Positions 21,277 to 28,693 of a stretch of DNA of 64,000 nucleotides are shown in pieces. Both the position numbers and the translations under genes were made by a program. The notes under the pieces are model-generated. The model saw only the letters and a list, made by a program, of their open reading frames with translations, searched no databases and was not told the DNA's origin. Location: contig NC_014248.1 of the NCBI RefSeq assembly GCF_000196515.1, positions 1-64,000 of the forward strand. Reading direction: 5' to 3'. The stretch's first letter is position 1. Each line of letters opens with the position of its first letter. This DNA comes from 'Nostoc azollae' 0708. GTDB lineage: Bacteria > Cyanobacteriota > Cyanobacteriia > Cyanobacteriales > Nostocaceae.

Positions 21277-22104
21277 TTATAACTTAAATGGTTGGTTATA
21301 AGGATGCTTTTGGGCAAACACCAGCATTTCACTCATTGCCTCTGTGAAATCTGCAAAGACTTTTTCCACCAGCATAAATGCTTTTTTCCTCTGTGCCTCT
21401 GTCAGTTGTATACTTTCAACGAAATACTCTACATCATGATCGATGTCTGCCTGAATATGACCGGTCTCTTTAGCAAAATGAGACTCACCAAAATACGGAT
21501 GATGCTGTTTAGTTATTTGTTGGAGTTCCTTTGCCACTTGTGCAATTTCATATAAAGCAACATTTCCCGTCGCTTCTATCGATTCAATCACAACCAACTT
21601 CATTAAAATATCTTCTTCAAAGGTGCATATGGCAAATAAGTCGTAAGCCATTTGGCGCACTTTAATTGTTTCTTCACCCCATAGGAATTTCAATGTATCA
21701 GTGAAGTTTATGGAGTGGTCATATCCCATCACCTTCATGTCTTGCAGAAACCACACCCAGTGGCGACCATCTTCGTAGGTGTGCTGGTTAATCATCTCTT
21801 GGAGCTTGCTACTGGCAGGCTCTTTACGAAGCACGTTTCTATTCAAGTCTTTGAAACTCATTGCAAAAGGAGCAAACGCCGGTGCCCAAGTTAGCCTTTG
21901 TCTTGGGTCTATACTCTTGTCTTGCAGGAACTTCATGAACGGTGTTTGAGCAAATTCTTGCTTCTTCTTTTCAATGAATGCTGTTACTTGTTTCATTTTT
22001 AGCACTCCGATATATCCATAACTTGAATTTGAATAGAATGAATTTTCATCAGAATTTGTAAGTGTCTGGTAGTCAGACAACCAATCACTGGTGATGATGT
22101 TCAA
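21277..22104 (-). CDS. Haem-oxygenase-fold protein, possible diiron oxidase (HDO-like)
   Basis: The frame is intact over 275 codons; the Met at MKQVTAFIEKKKQEFAQTP (about 21996) is a plausible alternative start because the upstream ~36 residues look low-complexity. The helical sequence has acidic-histidine pairs (HTYEDGRHW, FAKETGHIQADIDHDVEYF) like those of haem-oxygenase-like diiron enzymes and TenA-type proteins. Such enzymes act on amino acids, fatty acids or cofactors. I cannot name the substrate. The neighbours (broken dehydrogenase, inositol phosphatase family gene) give no clear pathway. Confidence 0.55.
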   Translation of the reverse strand: MNIITSDWLSDYQTLTNSDENSFYSNSSYGYIGVLKMKQVTAFIEKKKQEFAQTPFMKFLQDKSIDPRQRLTWAPAFAPFAMSFKDLNRNVLRKEPASSKLQEMINQHTYEDGRHWVWFLQDMKVMGYDHSINFTDTLKFLWGEETIKVRQMAYDLFAICTFEEDILMKLVVIESIEATGNVALYEIAQVAKELQQITKQHHPYFGESHFAKETGHIQADIDHDVEYFVESIQLTEAQRKKAFMLVEKVFADFTEAMSEMLVFAQKHPYNQPFKL

Positions 22105-22595
22105 TAAAATTATTAATAGGCTTTTCTAAAATTAAATGTGCGTTCAAACCAACTAATTTATATCTAGTTAATTTACACAGGATAAGGTGAAAGTAGTAAA
22201 CGTTATACCATTTTAAATTTTGAATTCTGGATTTTGGATCTTGGATTTCGGATTGTAAAAGTCTTGCTGCACAAGCCTTTTGTCCTTCCATCTGTCACAA
22301 TCATTTTTCAACTTGGTATTAGTTACAATTATTTATTATTACACTATTATTGTAAATAAACAATATTTAACTAGTATAATATTTGTTTATGGAAGATATA
22401 ATAAATAGTATAAATACTAATTTTCTTGAGGAATAAAGGGACAGACCCCTACCAAACTGAAAATTTGGTAGCTCTCGCTGAGGTGCGCTTAGAATAGCCA
22501 TCTAAACGAAACCTTCTGCCTTCTTCAATGAATCGAGAATGTAAAGCCTTGACGGACTTTCCCGCTAATGGATTTGACATAGCGGGTTAAATTTA
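22105..22595. other. Intergenic, AT-rich, with one small hairpin
   Basis: No gene was found. A perfect 7-bp stem (CCCGCTA at 22561-22567 with TAGCGGG at 22580-22586) lies just beyond the stop of the inositol phosphatase gene. It lacks a T-tract, so a terminator is not certain. The segment 22435-22560 is less AT-rich and may be a remnant of something I do not recognise. Confidence 0.4.
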
Positions 22596-23405
22596 TTACA
22601 ATTTTACCCCCTCAATAAATGGTGTAAATACAGGAACTAATTCAGGTTGACTAACAACCATTGTCGGAAAAGAGTGATCGCTATAATCTGTTCCCGGTGA
22701 TAATGGAAAAGGTTCATCTTTCAGAGATATCCAGCTACCACCAGCAGCTTGAACAATTACCCAAGCACCTGCAATATCCCAAACCTTTGGTGTGGCTTCG
22801 ATTCCACCCAAAACTGCACCAGTCGCTACTGTCAGAAAATTATAACTAGCAACTCCCAACATCCGCAGTTTACAGGGAAACCCTGGTTGAATTATTCCCG
22901 TACTGCGAGAACAGAGGTTAAAAAAATGATTTCCGCTGGGAGTATCTTGACTAGTATGAATAGCGTGATGATTCAAAAATGCTCCCGTTGGTGTTGTTAA
23001 ACCTGAAGAATCAGGCCAAAAACCGTAAAAGGACTGATGATTTAATGGTGGTGCGTAAACATAGCCAAAAATGGGCATTCCTTGATAAAGTAAACCCAGA
23101 GAAATCGACCAAATGGGAATACCCCTTGTAAAGTTGGTTGTTCCATCTAAAGGATCGATTACCCAACACCATTCTGTATTGGGAAAAGTTTGATCACTTT
23201 CTTCACTTAAAATACCGTAACCTGAGAAATTAGAAGCGATCGCATCTCGAATTTCTTGATCAGCCCATTTATCAGCTTGAGTTACTAAACTCCCATCAGC
23301 TTTTTGAGAAGCTTCCACTTTCCCAAAATCTTGCATCAATTGTTGTCCCACTCTAGTAGTGGTAGTTTCAGAAAACTCTAAAATCGTGTTCCAAAAATCG
23401 TTCAT
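22596..23405 (-). CDS. Inositol monophosphatase family protein
   Basis: The 269-residue protein has the family's metal-binding motifs: GYGILSEESDQTFP, WVIDPLDGTTNFTRGIPIWS (the DPxDGT signature) and KVWDIAGAWVIVQAAGGSW. Members remove phosphate from inositol-1-phosphate, histidinol phosphate, fructose-bisphosphate or PAP; the sequence alone does not decide which. It starts at ATG 23405, 59 bases beyond the PucC-type carrier gene on the same strand. Confidence 0.85.
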   Translation of the reverse strand: MNDFWNTILEFSETTTTRVGQQLMQDFGKVEASQKADGSLVTQADKWADQEIRDAIASNFSGYGILSEESDQTFPNTEWCWVIDPLDGTTNFTRGIPIWSISLGLLYQGMPIFGYVYAPPLNHQSFYGFWPDSSGLTTPTGAFLNHHAIHTSQDTPSGNHFFNLCSRSTGIIQPGFPCKLRMLGVASYNFLTVATGAVLGGIEATPKVWDIAGAWVIVQAAGGSWISLKDEPFPLSPGTDYSDHSFPTMVVSQPELVPVFTPFIEGVKL

Positions 23406-23464
23406 TTGTTATTTGTTATTTGTCATTAGTTACTTTCTCGTCTGTTCCCTGTTCCCTGTTACCT

Positions 23465-24898
23465 TTAATCTAAATCGCTTTCTAAAACAGAAGCTAAAGC
23501 TTGTTTGGTATTGGTTTGAAATTCGGTTACATTAACTCGACTTAGAAACCAAATTGACACCAACATACCCACCGCTTCTAAAGAAAAAACCGAACCATAA
23601 GCTAATACTAAGTTATTGGGTAGCAAATTGCGTCCTAAATCTAAAACAGCACCACCAATAACTACAGCTATTCCCCTAGATATAGATTGTGCTAATCCCC
23701 AAGCACCAATAAAAGTACCTGCTGCTTCAGCGACCGTTAAATCTAACATTAAACTAACTGCTGCTGTAGTTAAGAAACCTGTGGATAAACCAAATATCAC
23801 CAAACCAAATTTTAAGAAATTAGGATTAGCAGAAAATCCTGATAACCCAAGTAATAAAGCTGATAAAGCTACTAAAATACAGCCTAACTTTATGGTTCTG
23901 CGTTTACCCAAACGTGGAACAATTAAAAACCCAGTCACACCATAAGCAATTAAAATTCCTGTACCGTAAAAAATATTTAGTCTGGTACTTTCAGCCAAAG
24001 GCATCTTAAACACTTCACCCGCATAAGGTTCTAAAATTGGGTCTTGCATAAACAAGCTAATAGTCATCACCAATAAAAAGGTGAAAAATATACCTGTTTG
24101 TGGACTAGCTGTTAATATTGACCAAGCCTTAGCCAAGGTAATACTATCTTCTCTGTTTCCTGGTATGGAACGTTTGGAAAAACGTGAATATTTTTTTTCT
24201 ACGCCTATAGTCGCTACAATTGCCAATACAAATACAATCCCAGGGACAATCATAAATAGCCTATTGATTGCTGCTTGTAAAGTTTCAATAGCTGCACCTG
24301 CTGTTAATTGTTTCAGCAAGCTAGAACTAATAATTGCTCCAACTATAATTCCCACCATCAGCATTGACCAAACAATACCGACGACTTGGGAACGGTTATC
24401 TTCTTCTGAGATATCTACCAACAAAGCTGCAAATGTCGTACCACTAACACAAATTGCTAAACCATAGACAGCAAAAACTAAACCTAAAACTCCTGTCCAA
24501 CCAATAGTTTGAGTTGTCCAGATCCAAGTATCAGCAATATTAACTGTATTTAACTGCCACATTACTTGTACTGCTAAAAAAGCTGCGATCGCAAATATTC
24601 CTGCCCCTATCCAAACATAAGCAGTGCGATGATAACCTAACATCGGTTTAGCATCAGAAATCTGTCCAAATAAAATTCGGGTAGGAGACACAAACGCCGG
24701 TAATGCTAACACCAAAGATACCAGTGTTGCCGGAATCGCTATTTCCTGAATCATGACTCTGTTGAGTACCCCCAGAGTCAAAATAGACATCATACTCAAA
24801 CCCATCTGAAATAATCCCAGCCGAAACATGGTCATTAAGTTGACCTTTGGCACAGCTAAGGATTCTGTTTGAGTATCAAATACATCACCGCTTGTCAT
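23465..24898 (-). CDS. PucC/BCD-family major facilitator carrier
   Basis: The 477-residue membrane protein has about twelve hydrophobic helices and the PucC/LhaA signature (MFRLGLFQMGLSMMSILTLG, then LNRVMIQEIAIPATLVSLVL and PTRILFGQISDAKPMLGYHR). This family is implicated in delivering (bacterio)chlorophyll or assembling light-harvesting complexes. In cyanobacteria the members are poorly characterised. The frame is intact. Large open frames on the plus strand (23616-23945, 24081-24467) are shadows of this gene. Confidence 0.85.
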   Translation of the reverse strand: MTSGDVFDTQTESLAVPKVNLMTMFRLGLFQMGLSMMSILTLGVLNRVMIQEIAIPATLVSLVLALPAFVSPTRILFGQISDAKPMLGYHRTAYVWIGAGIFAIAAFLAVQVMWQLNTVNIADTWIWTTQTIGWTGVLGLVFAVYGLAICVSGTTFAALLVDISEEDNRSQVVGIVWSMLMVGIIVGAIISSSLLKQLTAGAAIETLQAAINRLFMIVPGIVFVLAIVATIGVEKKYSRFSKRSIPGNREDSITLAKAWSILTASPQTGIFFTFLLVMTISLFMQDPILEPYAGEVFKMPLAESTRLNIFYGTGILIAYGVTGFLIVPRLGKRRTIKLGCILVALSALLLGLSGFSANPNFLKFGLVIFGLSTGFLTTAAVSLMLDLTVAEAAGTFIGAWGLAQSISRGIAVVIGGAVLDLGRNLLPNNLVLAYGSVFSLEAVGMLVSIWFLSRVNVTEFQTNTKQALASVLESDLD

Positions 24899-24934
24899 AA
24901 CTACTTTCTTGTATTGTTTGCAGAATTTAATCTC

Positions 24935-25185
24935 TCATTCACAAAGATAAACCGAAACACCCAACCGCTTTCGAGTCACCTGAACATAGTAAAACTTGCT
25001 CTAGTTGTGTGTGGTGAGAAAAAACATCTCTGTCACTGTCTTAAAGAGTATTCCAAGGTGATTACTGCGGGTTTGAGTCTGATAGAGATTTTAATGCTGC
25101 TCTTAATTTAAGGCAAGAAGCGGCTAGATTAGTCGCTTCTTGCCTGTGGACTTCGTACGTAGTGCGGACACTTCCAGTGTGAAGC
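24935..25185 (+). pseudogene. C-terminal remnant of TnpB (IS200/IS605 OrfB)
   Basis: Fragments of the zinc-finger and RuvC end of a TnpB RNA-guided nuclease are readable: SKTCSSC near 24985, then CGFESDRDFNAALNLRQEAA and RLVASC from about 25065. Frameshifts and missing residues break it. The segment 25114-25146 also forms an 11-bp perfect hairpin (GGCAAGAAGCG/CGCTTCTTGCC). The rest of the transposon is missing. Confidence 0.6.
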
Positions 25186-25537
25186 AGGAAGAAAACGTTA
25201 GTAATTATTAGTAATTCTTAGCATTTTTTTATTAAAATCAAAAGAAAAAACTTAATTCTTACTACTGATAACGCAGCTTAGCCCAAGCCATACTCCTGAC
25301 TCCCGACCCTGACTTAAAATATGTAAAAATAATTAAGAATAGTATTATATATCGCGGTAATCATTCTGAAGTCATACCTTCATCCCAAAATGAAGTGAAA
25401 GGGATTTAGGAACAGGGTTTTGCTTTTGGCAAATAACAAATAGATATTGGTGCTTTCCAGCCAGTAGGAACTAAGGTAGAATATTGCTACAGTAAAACCT
25501 TAACTGAATAGTACATAAATTGTGCTTTTACTTACAG
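25186..25537. other. Intergenic, no gene seen
   Basis: The region is AT-rich with no convincing coding frame. It lies downstream of the sRNA array with respect to array transcription. Short strings such as catactcctgactcccgac are common intergenic filler. Confidence 0.4.
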
Positions 25538-25591
25538 AAAACCCCTAGTAGGTGTTAGCCATCCAGGGGAGATTAGTTATCAGGGTGCATC
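25538..25591 (-). ncRNA. nsiR1: NsiR1-like sRNA, unit A
   Basis: Predicted start is at about 25591 (GATGCACCC) and the 3' end in the short U-tract at 25538-25541. The terminator stem is formed by 25542-25548 and 25565-25572. The -10 box TAAATT is at 25601-25596 and TCCGGA at 25626-25631, a 24-base gap. The weaker U-tract (four U's) suggests less efficient termination than in the other units. Confidence 0.75.
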
Positions 25592-25836
25592 TACCAATTT
25601 AATGTTCTCAGGCACTGCACCATCCTCCGGATAAATTTTTGCTCATCAGGGTAGACAGGTATTTTTTCATCAGCTGTTAGTAAAACAGAGTAGGCTAGTT
25701 TGGCTAACGCCATGATAACGTCAACAATCTGGAGAGTTTAATTTGCTAGTACTAATTTGGAATGTAAAGATTAAATTCTCCTAGTCGCTGCTCCCTCAGG
25801 GTTGAATACTGACCAAGTTAGAATGATGCTAACTGC

Positions 25837-25891
25837 AAAAAAGCCCTAGTGGTGTTAGCCCACTAGGGGAGATTAGTTATCAGGGTGCATC
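25837..25891 (-). ncRNA. nsiR1: NsiR1-like sRNA, unit B
   Basis: Start about 25891, -10 box TAAATT at 25901-25896, TCCGGA at 25925-25930 with a 23-base gap. The terminator ends in U6 (25842-25837). Transcript sequence agrees with the other units except in the stem, where changes keep most pairing. Confidence 0.8.
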
Positions 25892-25978
25892 TACTAATTT
25901 AATGTTCATAAATTTCATCTTATCTCCGGAGCAATTCAGGTAGCTAGGTTCATGATTATTTTTGTTTGTGAACCTAAG

Positions 25979-26033
25979 AAAAAACCCCCAGCGGTGTTAG
26001 CCAACTAGGGGAGATTAGTTATCAGGGTGCATC
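25979..26033 (-). ncRNA. nsiR1: NsiR1-like sRNA, unit C
   Basis: Start about 26033, -10 box TAAATT at 26043-26038, TCCGGA at 26067-26072. The terminator is CCCCUAG paired with CUGGGGG, followed by U6. It is nearly identical to units D, E and F over the whole repeat. Confidence 0.8.
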
Positions 26034-26110
26034 TACTAATTTAATGTTCGTAAATTTCATCTTATCTCCGGAAAAATCTGGTTGCACTTCCATCATTGAT
26101 ATTTTTAAGC

Positions 26111-26167
26111 AAAAAAAACCCCCAGCGGTGTTAGCCAACTAGGGGAAATTAGTTATCAGGGTGCATC
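26111..26167 (-). ncRNA. nsiR1: NsiR1-like sRNA, unit D
   Basis: Start about 26167, -10 box TAAATT at 26177-26172, TCCGGA at 26201-26206. The terminator stem is followed by U8. Identical in period (134 bases) and almost in sequence to unit E. Confidence 0.8.
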
Positions 26168-26244
26168 TACTAATTTAATGTTCGTAAATTTCATCTTATC
26201 TCCGGAAAAATCTGGTTGCACTTCCATCATTGATATTTTTAAGC

Positions 26245-26301
26245 AAAAAAAACCCCCAGCGGTGTTAGCCAACTAGGGGAAATTAGTTATCAGGGTGCAT
26301 C
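26245..26301 (-). ncRNA. nsiR1: NsiR1-like sRNA, unit E
   Basis: Start about 26301, -10 box TAAATT at 26311-26306, TCCGGA at 26335-26340. The terminator stem is followed by U8. The sequence between this unit's TCCGGA and the next U-tract is the same as between D and E, showing recent unit amplification. Confidence 0.8.
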
Positions 26302-26378
26302 TACTAATTTAATGTTCGTAAATTTCATCTTATCTCCGGAAAAATCTGGTTGCACTTCCATCATTGATATTTTTAAGC

Positions 26379-26434
26379 AAAAAAACCCCCAGTGGTGTTA
26401 GCCAGCTAGGGGAGATTAGTTATCAGGGTGCATC
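26379..26434 (-). ncRNA. nsiR1: NsiR1-like sRNA, unit F
   Basis: Start about 26434; the upstream region differs from C-E, with a -10-like TATTAT at 26446-26441 and TCCGGA at 26472-26477 (25-base gap). Terminator and U7 are intact. It is the first good unit on the far side of the IS701 wreck from hetF. Confidence 0.75.
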
Positions 26435-26513
26435 TACCATATAATATAAGTTCTGGCTTTAACTACTATGCTCCGGATCAATTTCACCAAATGTAGGTGG
26501 ATGTCACTTACAG

Positions 26514-26567
26514 AAAAAATTCCTATAGCTAGTAGCTGGTTAGGGGAGTTGGTTATTAGGGTTAGAT
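26514..26567 (-). ncRNA. Degenerate NsiR1-like unit
   Basis: The plus-strand pattern gaaaaaattcc...taggggagttggttattagg matches the array consensus in order and spacing, but the terminator stem is spoiled and no TCCGGA lies upstream. It is probably a dead unit. Confidence 0.5.
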
Positions 26568-26729
26568 ATTCTATAGTTTGAGAGAAAGTTATGTCAGCAT
26601 TCAGCACTTGAGGAGTCAGCAAGGTAGCAATAGCTATTGGGGTGGCAATACTTGTTTGTGAAGGGGGAAAGGGGAAGAAAAAAATCTTTACCCTTGAATC
26701 TCTTCCCAAACCAACTGACCGAAAACAGG

Positions 26730-27062
26730 TGATGGGGTGTAGGGAAAGACAGTTTATCCCAAACTCTCAAAGGTACAAGCCTAGATCCTTCAATTCCTTC
26801 AGGAGGCTTCGCGATTTATTGATGGAGAAAACGTAAGCATTCAGCTAATCCCTAACCGCAAGCTACCCGAACAGCCGTCAGCAGTCAGCTTTTTCAGGCT
26901 AACGCCAAAAATATCTCTTTGATCATTAACCAATTTCTCAAACATTCTGACTCCTGACTCCTGAATTCTTACGAGAAAACAAAAATGTAGTTCCAGAGAG
27001 AGGCGCAGCGCCAGAAATACAAAATCCTGATTTGAAACCCCTGATTTTAATTATGGGGATTT
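26730..27062 (+). repeat. Dispersed repeat, copy 1 (interrupted by a MITE)
   Basis: Segments gtgtagggaaagacagttt, acaagcctagatccttca, gcttcgcgatttattgatgg, and cccctgattttaattatggg recur in the same order at 54592-54768. In this copy a 140-base MITE separates the two halves. There is no coding capacity; it seems to be an intergenic repeat family of the host genome. Confidence 0.65.
26833..26972. mobile_element. 140-bp MITE with IS66-like ends and 8-bp target duplication
   Basis: The element begins GTAAGCATTCAG and ends CTGAATTCTTAC (11 of 12 inverted matches). It is flanked by perfect direct copies of GAGAAAAC at 26825-26832 and 26973-26980. The uninterrupted sister repeat at 54.7 kb has a single GAGAAAAC at the same place, which confirms the insertion. 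The ends resemble those of the two IS66 copies (GTAAGGATTCAG) and the 8-bp duplication fits IS66, so it was probably mobilised by that family. No gene inside. Confidence 0.8.
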
Positions 27063-27183
27063 GTTGTTGTGGAGTTTTCTTAAGGGGACTTAAACAAAAG
27101 TTAAGAGTAAAAAGGAGTATAGTGCGGTTTCGGTGTAGCTTTCACGTTAAAAGAAGCTGATGAAAGAAACCACTGGCCCAGCA

Positions 27184-28447
27184 ATGGCACCATCGTTTGA
27201 AAGATGGTGTCATTTTGATGATGTATTTACTCATCAAGCGCAGAAAAGAGAGTTTAGACATTATTTAGGGGGATGATTGGGTGAAAGTGAGAGAAAAAAC
27301 CTATTTCAAATGGTAGAGAATACCCTAGGGGTGACCTACCAACGATTACACCACTTTTTAACTGAAGCACCTTGGTCCAGTTCCCAAGTCAATGACCGTC
27401 GGTTAGAGATTATGAACAAGTGTAGTCAGAGGAGAATCACCAGAGGATTTAGCTTAATAATTGATGATTATGACCATAGAAAAAGGGGGAATCTTAGGGA
27501 TAGAGTAGGAAGAAAATATATTGGAGAAATTGGGAAAAGGGATAATGGAATAGTAGTAGTAACAATACATCTAATGTATATGATGGCAGTAAAAGCTTAC
27601 CATTAAATATAGAGTTATATCACCACGGTGATTCTTGACCCAAAGGGAAACAAGACCCTCTATTTGATAAGAAACCTGAGTTAGGAATTAAATTAATAGA
27701 TCTGACCTTAAGCCGTGGTTATCAACCACGAATAGTAATTATAGATCCTGGATATGGCCACAATATATCTTTCCTATTAAAGATAGAAAATCGGCATTTA
27801 AAGTAGTTAGGAGGATTAGGTAAAAATCCCAAAGTCCTTAGCAGTGACTAAGAGGATAGTCCACCAATAATTAGGTTAGATGAATTAGCACAAAGTTTAC
27901 CCAAAGAGGCTTTTACAGAGATTCAACTGCAGTTAGATAAACCCAAAACATTATGGGTAGTAACTAAAGAAGTAGAAATATCACCATTAACTAGAAAGGG
28001 GAATATTACTATCGTCATCAACACTTCTACTTTCTCTCAAGCCACTGATATTGACTACTTTCTGCCCAATATTTCTTCATCAATTATCACGCCCCAATGG
28101 ATAGTTGATAGATATTCTCAAAGAAATTGGCTAGAGGTTTTTACAGGGAAGCCAAGGGATGGTTAGGACTTAAAGAATATCAAGTTGGAGATAACAGCAG
28201 TTGACTGCGCCATTTTATTTTGGTTTTTTGTGCCTACACTTTTATTCTTTGCCATCAGTGGACTGGAGGATTAAGACCAAGGTGGGCTAATAAACCTTTG
28301 AATACTTTTACTGCAGCTTTAGAAGGGTTGAGAACAGCTATATCTTTTCTATTTATTGATTGGTTCAACTGGAATCCGGACGTTTTTCCTTCTGATCAAG
28401 CCAGTTTGGGCTACATTCGGGCTTTATTTTTGTTTACGTCCCGTTAA
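27184..28447 (+). pseudogene. IS701-family transposase, decayed
   Basis: The plus strand reads APSFERWCHFDDVFTHQAQK from 27187, then LGVTYQRLHHFLTEAPWSSS, SLIIDDYDHRKRGN (first catalytic Asp region), later LPKEAFTEIQLQLDKPKTLW, TPQWIVDRYSQRNWLEVF and HQWTGGLRPRWANKPLNTFT. These are IS701-type features. There are many stops (27275, 27604, 27646 and later) and frameshifts. The element lies between array unit F and the hetF-proximal unit G, so it probably split an originally continuous array. Confidence 0.7.
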
Positions 28448-28490
28448 GAAATTCTTGGGTCAAAGATTGCTTTTTTTGCCAAAATTAAAA

Positions 28491-28545
28491 AGAAAACCTC
28501 CGGTGGGTGTTAACCTACCAGAGGAGTTGAAGATCAAGGTGCATC
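28491..28545 (-). ncRNA. nsiR1: NsiR1-like sRNA, unit G, antisense to the hetF leader
   Basis: Start about 28545, -10 box TTTATT at 28555-28550, TCCGGA at 28580-28585 (24-base gap). The terminator is CCUCUGGU paired with ACCGGAGG, then U4 and more U's. Its sequence has diverged from units A-F, but paired positions co-vary, so the stem is kept. It lies 150-200 bases upstream of hetF on the opposite strand, as reported for the hetF-proximal nsiR1 copy in Nostoc. Confidence 0.8.
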
Positions 28546-28693
28546 TACCAATAAAGTGTTCTAGTTAGAAGTAATCCAATCCGGATAAAGTTGTATAAGC
28601 TGAAAAAGGCGAAACAACCCCCAATCAGAAACATTCCTCACAAATATCCATCTAAAGTATCAATAAGAGGAAAAACTACTAGAAACTTTTACG

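Larger units (their letters stand above)
25538..26567 (-). repeat. Tandem array of NsiR1-type sRNA units
   Basis: Six well-preserved units plus one degenerate unit lie in the same orientation, and a seventh good unit is at 28491-28585. The four central units repeat with a period of 134 bases and are nearly identical; the first two are spaced further apart. Each unit has, on the minus strand, TCCGGA, a 23-25-base gap, a -10-like box, a ~55-base transcribed segment and an intrinsic terminator. This matches the tandem nsiR1 array upstream of hetF known from Nostoc/Anabaena. Confidence 0.85.

Noticed and set aside
23616-24467. Plus-strand open frames of 109 and 128 codons
   Set aside because: Both are antisense to the intact PucC-type carrier gene and have no domain or start signal.
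25538-26477. CRISPR array
   Set aside because: The period is about 134 bases, units are near-identical throughout rather than repeat plus unique spacer, and each contains a promoter and terminator. No cas genes.
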